DNA of 8,318 nucleotides from Thermoplasmata archaeon. Its GTDB lineage: Archaea; Thermoplasmatota; Thermoplasmata; Thermoplasmatales; Thermoplasmataceae. The stretch covers positions 1 to 8,318 of the forward strand of contig JAKAAI010000078.1 of NCBI GenBank assembly GCA_021797055.1, given 5' to 3'. The notes beneath the pieces were generated by a model that was not told the origin of the DNA, did not search any database, and saw only the letters and a program-made list of their open reading frames with translations. Made by a program: the position numbers and the translations under genes. Positions 5,313-8,318 of this stretch are shown here, piece after piece. The stretch's first letter is position 1; every line of letters starts with the position of its first letter.

Positions 5313-6528
5313 AGTGGATGTAGGAATGGATATAACGAATCAACATTTAAGCAGAAACTTTAAGCTTCTTGTAGCAACCAGCGCCATATCCAGGTCCGGT
5401 GTGGCGGGTTTTCAGCTCGCAGTTATTTGGATTGCTCTGCTTTTAACAAGGTCATCCATACTTGCGGGTCTGGCAGATGGGATGGCAGTTTTGCCCCTTT
5501 TTTTCAGCTTTATTCTAGGAGCATATGTGGATCGCCTGACAACCAAGAAAAGTCTGGCAATCCTGGTTTCGCTGGCAAGGGTGCTCTCGATTTTCGGGCT
5601 GTTCATAGCTCTTCTCGTCAAAGGATTACTTATTGAAACCCTTTCGATATACTTCGTAGCGTTTGTCATAGGTTTATCGACAGATGTTATGAATTCAACT
5701 TCCGCAAGCTGGACGAAGCAGTTTCTAGGTTCGCAACAGTATAAGTCTGGAGTCTCTCTATCACAGAGTCTTGGAGCAGTTGCCGAGGGAGTTGGGTATG
5801 CTTTGTCTGGTGTATTTCTGATCCTTGGACTTAATTTTGCAGTCTACAGTTTTGCTGTCGTATTTTCAGTGGCAATTATACCGATTTTACTGATGAAGGA
5901 CGAGAGAACAACAATTGTTTCATCCGAAAGCAACATGAATTCTTCTGTTAGGAAAGGGCTTGAATATGTTTTCAAAGATAAGAGGTTACGAGGACTAGTA
6001 ATGATTGTCCTTGCCATAAATCTGGCTCTTGGAACATTAGGAATATTCATGGCGTTCTTGATTCAGGATCAATTCAAGCTGAGCGCCATATATTTTACAA
6101 CGCTTGCACTGAGCCTCACGGCGGGCGTTATCCTTGGTTCAGTTCTTGGGTCGGCTGCCAAGGGCAAACTTGGTTTATACTCAATAGGAACAATACTACC
6201 AATCGGGTTCTTGCTGTTCCTTGTAGGTATTATTAGATCCGTGTTTCCAGATTTTGCAATAACGTTTGTAATAGGCGTTTTAATTGGTGTTATCAACGTT
6301 GTGATAAATACTGCCATCCTCAAAATTGTAGACCAGGAAATGATGGGCAGGGTAAACGGGGTTATCAAGACATTCGGCATTAGTCTTACCTTCTTATCAG
6401 GTACTATCGGTGGGATTCTGATTCAGGTTCTTACCCTTCAAGGCAGTTTTTACCTGATAGGTGCAATTGTTTGTATAATATCGTTTACCCCTGTGGCATT
6501 CAGAGAATTTTACAACCTAATGCTGTGA
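5305..6528 (+). CDS. MFS transporter, MFS_3 (EntS-like) exporter
   Basis: This 407-aa integral membrane protein has hydrophobic segments spread over its length (starting near residues 20, 53, 84, 112, 153, 172, 230, 262, 291, 317, 355 and 381), consistent with the 12 helices of the major facilitator superfamily. The motif A loop GAYVDRLTTKKSL (72-84), with D76 and R77, joins helices 2 and 3. The soluble central loop (about 198-228, with KDERTT) separates the two halves. A related RVNGVIKTFG loop (349-358) is typical of the MFS_3 group, which exports siderophores, macrolides and other drugs by proton antiport. The substrate cannot be read from the sequence. The divergent winged-helix gene and the operator-like repeat suggest ligand-induced efflux. 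Confidence 0.85.
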   Translation: MNEVDVGMDITNQHLSRNFKLLVATSAISRSGVAGFQLAVIWIALLLTRSSILAGLADGMAVLPLFFSFILGAYVDRLTTKKSLAILVSLARVLSIFGLFIALLVKGLLIETLSIYFVAFVIGLSTDVMNSTSASWTKQFLGSQQYKSGVSLSQSLGAVAEGVGYALSGVFLILGLNFAVYSFAVVFSVAIIPILLMKDERTTIVSSESNMNSSVRKGLEYVFKDKRLRGLVMIVLAINLALGTLGIFMAFLIQDQFKLSAIYFTTLALSLTAGVILGSVLGSAAKGKLGLYSIGTILPIGFLLFLVGIIRSVFPDFAITFVIGVLIGVINVVINTAILKIVDQEMMGRVNGVIKTFGISLTFLSGTIGGILIQVLTLQGSFYLIGAIVCIISFTPVAFREFYNLML

Positions 6529-6604
6529 GGTAAAACTGTTCGATGTGAATGATTTAGACGAAGCTTATCATATGTATGAAGCAAGATCGGAAGGCAAAAT
6601 GTGA
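6527..6604 (+). pseudogene. Probable C-terminal scrap of zinc-type alcohol dehydrogenase
   Basis: In the frame starting at 6527 the translation reads EVKLF then DVNDLDEAYHMYEARSEGK, ending M-stop at 6604. The pattern hydrophobic-x-(D/E)-(I/L)-(N/D)-EAY...GK is the usual extreme C-terminus of medium-chain zinc-binding dehydrogenases, where it is normally followed by a last strand such as VVIEP. Here that strand is lost and the rest of the gene is absent, replaced upstream by the MFS gene; the frame is closed at 6518. The match is short and recalled from the family pattern, so it is tentative. It would mark a recombination join just after the exporter. Confidence 0.35.
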
Positions 6605-6607
6605 GAG

Positions 6608-6617
6608 AATCGTTTTT
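6608..6617 (+). terminator. T5 tract downstream of the MFS gene
   Basis: AATCGTTTTT lies 80 bases after the MFS stop and is identical to the string at 4289-4298 downstream of nfeD. It would suit a U-tract terminator but is short. Confidence 0.25.
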
Positions 6618-6715
6618 AGCGGAAATCCATGAAACAGTGAAAGTAATCTAAATATTGGAAGTTCTTTTAGTGTAAATGGTTATGACACAATAAAAACTAT
6701 TAAAAAGCTTCTCAG

Positions 6716-6725
6716 TATATATTTT
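6716..6725 (+). promoter_or_regulatory. TATA box of the glycosylase gene
   Basis: TATATATTTT is the strongest TATA-like box in the window. Its usual spacing predicts a transcript starting near 6747, where a 6-codon ORF MVLAPA (6747-6767) begins, about 30 bases before the preferred glycosylase start. This gives the glycosylase its own promoter, separate from the exporter. Confidence 0.5.
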
Positions 6726-6777
6726 CGAAAGGGAATTTTCCATTTAATGGTTCTTGCCCCTGCTTAATGTGAAACAA

Positions 6778-8055
6778 ATGGAAATTGAAACTATTACAAC
6801 ATCTTTGGAAGCAGAAAAAAAACTCATCGTCCATAAACAGTTCCTTGCAGGTAATACGCCTGAAGGTTCATTCAACGATAAACTGAAAGCAATACTAAGG
6901 AATATCGGGTACATTCAGTGGGATCCTGTCACCGTCGTGGCACCTTCGCATCTGATCTCCATTTGGAGCAGAATTGGTAAATTTGACTGGTCAGAACTGG
7001 ATAAAATCATGTGGCACGACAAAGAAGTATTGTTTCAATGGACACCAATTGCATGGCTAGTGCTAGCCGAAGACTACCCGATATTCTACAGTTCGATGTC
7101 CCGTTATCCAGATTCCATGAGAAAGGGATGGGCCAACCATGCTGAATCTGCAAGTAAATTCCTCGAATCTCATCGTGAGCTGAAAAAGAAGGTAATGAAT
7201 AGGCTGAAAGAGGGCCCAGCAGAAACAGGGCAATTCAAAAATTATGGCATCAGGGATAAAAGCCCAGACGGATGGAGTTCAGGTAATGAAGTCACCCAAT
7301 TGCTTTTCCACCTTCAAATGAAAGGGGAAGTCATGGTTTCGGGCCATTCTGGAAACCAGAATCTCTGGAACCTGACTGATAATTTTCTTCCTCAATCTGT
7401 AGAAAGAACTATTATCCCTGCAGATGAATTTGAAAAGACCACAGCCATTAGGGCAATGAGGGCGCTGGGAGTCTCTGCAGATTACGACATCTACCGCTAT
7501 TTTGTCAGGGGGAGATATACCGATTTGAAGGGCACTCTTAAGAAATTAGTCGAAGATGGAAAGGCGGTGAAAGTTAAAATTGATGGTCAAAGCAAAAAAA
7601 AGGCATATTACATGCTATCAGAAGACATTAAGGCACTTGACTCAATCATCTCGGATAAATGGGAGCCCAGGTTAAGCCTGATTTCACCATTCGATAATAT
7701 GATTACACTGAGAGATAGAACTCAAAAAATGTTCAATTTTAATTACATTCTCGAACAGTTTGTCCCAAAGGAGAAGAGAAGGTTTGGCACATATGTGCTT
7801 CCTATCCTGTGGGGCAGCAACCTTGTTGGGAGAATAAATGCCAAATTTGAAAAACAACAGAAGATTCTCGATATACACGGGGTGTTTGCAGAACCTGGAT
7901 TTGAGAATGAGGCCATTATTGGGGACAGGCTTGTAGATAGAGTGGAAGATTTCGCAGATTTTTTGGGTGCGGAAAAAGTCAAATATGGTAAAATTGAGCC
8001 GGGGGAGTGGAAAATTATTGAACATAGATCTCATATTGACAAATATCTCCACTGA
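6778..8055 (+). CDS. YcaQ/AlkX-like DNA glycosylase (HTH_42 winged-helix)
   Basis: Proteins of this family (AlkZ/AlkX, HTH_42) have tandem winged-helix domains and excise N7-alkylguanine or unhook interstrand crosslinks. From ATG 6778 the product is 425 aa, close to E. coli YcaQ. IGYIQWDPVTVVAPSH (43-58) holds Q47-W48-D49, the QxD catalytic pattern of the YcaQ/AlkX branch rather than the QxQ of AlkZ; P56 replaces the usual Arg of VVARSH. WSRIGKFDW (63-71) and FQWTPIAWL (86-94) are further family blocks. The C-terminal block SPFDNM (303-308), KRRFGTYVLPIL (333-344) and LVGRI (349-353) is typical of YcaQ. The frame is open to TTG 6754, with GTG 6769 also possible; I prefer ATG 6778 because homologues begin near this point. 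It follows the exporter in the same direction after 225 bases with its own TATA box. Confidence 0.85.
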   Translation: MEIETITTSLEAEKKLIVHKQFLAGNTPEGSFNDKLKAILRNIGYIQWDPVTVVAPSHLISIWSRIGKFDWSELDKIMWHDKEVLFQWTPIAWLVLAEDYPIFYSSMSRYPDSMRKGWANHAESASKFLESHRELKKKVMNRLKEGPAETGQFKNYGIRDKSPDGWSSGNEVTQLLFHLQMKGEVMVSGHSGNQNLWNLTDNFLPQSVERTIIPADEFEKTTAIRAMRALGVSADYDIYRYFVRGRYTDLKGTLKKLVEDGKAVKVKIDGQSKKKAYYMLSEDIKALDSIISDKWEPRLSLISPFDNMITLRDRTQKMFNFNYILEQFVPKEKRRFGTYVLPILWGSNLVGRINAKFEKQQKILDIHGVFAEPGFENEAIIGDRLVDRVEDFADFLGAEKVKYGKIEPGEWKIIEHRSHIDKYLH

Positions 8056-8179
8056 GTTATCCCGTAATATGAAGCATCTTCCCGTCATGTTTAAGTTCTG
8101 CTTTGTGAAATCCCCTAAAAAGCATTGATTCCAGAGAGACAAAAATTTATGAATTTTCACTATTCTACAAGCATTGCAG

Positions 8180-8278
8180 ATGTCCAATAGCATAAGCAAC
8201 ACGAATTTGATTTCATTCAAAGCTATTTTGAAGAATTACTTAACTCACTTTAGCATAATAAAAAATTATAATACTTAA
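8180..8278 (+). CDS. Doubtful 32-aa ORF in the A/T-rich tail
   Basis: The ORF reads MSNSISNTNLISFKAILKNY at its start and ends IIKNYNT. A TATA-like AATTTATG (8144-8151) lies about 30 bases ahead of it. It has no recognisable motif, is Asn/Ser/Ile-rich as expected from A/T-rich DNA, and may be chance or the start of a decayed gene. Nothing else in 8056-8318 looks coding. Confidence 0.15.
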   Translation: MSNSISNTNLISFKAILKNYLTHFSIIKNYNT

Positions 8279-8281
8279 CTC
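8237..8281 (+). repeat. 10-base direct repeat TACTTAACTC
   Basis: TACTTAACTC occurs at 8237-8246 and again at 8272-8281, 35 bases apart, in A/T-rich non-coding sequence near the window end. It could belong to a promoter region of a gene beyond the window. No function can be assigned. Confidence 0.3.
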
Positions 8282-8318
8282 GAATATTGCAAAAAAGCCC
8301 TCTTGTTTTATAGACCAT

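Noticed and set aside
7684..8220. 178-aa open frame on the minus strand
   Set aside because: Most of it is antisense to the well-supported YcaQ-like C-terminal domain, and its translation shows no family pattern.
8250..8318. 22-codon ORF on the minus strand starting at 8318
   Set aside because: It is too short, A/T-rich and without motif or visible upstream context because the window ends.
1..8318. CRISPR array, rRNA or tRNA genes
   Set aside because: No regularly spaced repeats and no structural RNA sequence were recognised on either strand.

Overview
The window looks archaeal, and most likely comes from a Thermoplasmata-type organism. The aspartyl-tRNA synthetase is the short archaeal/eukaryotic type (428 aa, no bacterial insertion domain). 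The NfeD protein is the long form with a serine-protease domain. The transposase is preceded by a DUF2080-like small protein, which is typical of archaeal insertion sequences. Start codons tend to sit about 25-30 bases behind A/T-rich TATA-like boxes, as in leaderless archaeal genes, and stops are followed by T-runs rather than bacterial hairpin terminators. The lineage below Archaea is my inference from general resemblance, not from a search.

Layout. Positions 1 to about 1330 hold most of an insertion sequence whose left end is cut by the window. It has a DUF2080/AbrB-like small gene (23-175), followed in a 4-base ATGA overlap by a DDE transposase (172-1257), with a perfect hairpin-forming repeat over the first start codon. 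A possible 45-aa charged ORF (1398-1535) runs into the 3' end of the convergent aspS gene (1500-2786, minus). aspS and a long-form nfeD gene (2919-4220, plus) diverge from a 132-base region that contains a perfect 14-base palindrome and a repeated GTTAACA(A)TTAAAG box. Positions 4221-4462 hold no gene I can support, only T-runs on each strand that would suit termination of the two convergent genes.

The second half looks like an accessory or defence-like module. An ArsR-like winged-helix regulator (4463-5071, minus) diverges from a 65-aa upstream ORF (5115-5312) and an MFS_3-type exporter (5305-6528). An interrupted inverted repeat (5098-5134) in the shared promoter region is a good operator candidate, and an inverted repeat followed by T7 (5157-5211) lies in the exporter leader. 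The exporter is followed by what looks like the C-terminal scrap of a zinc-type alcohol dehydrogenase (6527-6604). A YcaQ/AlkX-like DNA glycosylase (6778-8055) with the QxD catalytic motif comes next. The last 263 bases are A/T-rich, with a 10-base direct repeat and only very short ORFs.

How the parts may work together. The synthetase and the NfeD protein are housekeeping functions. The insertion sequence is an independent element whose small protein could regulate it. Regulator, exporter and alkyl-DNA glycosylase together suggest a small xenobiotic or genotoxin tolerance locus, but the glycosylase has its own promoter-like box and the functional link is inference.
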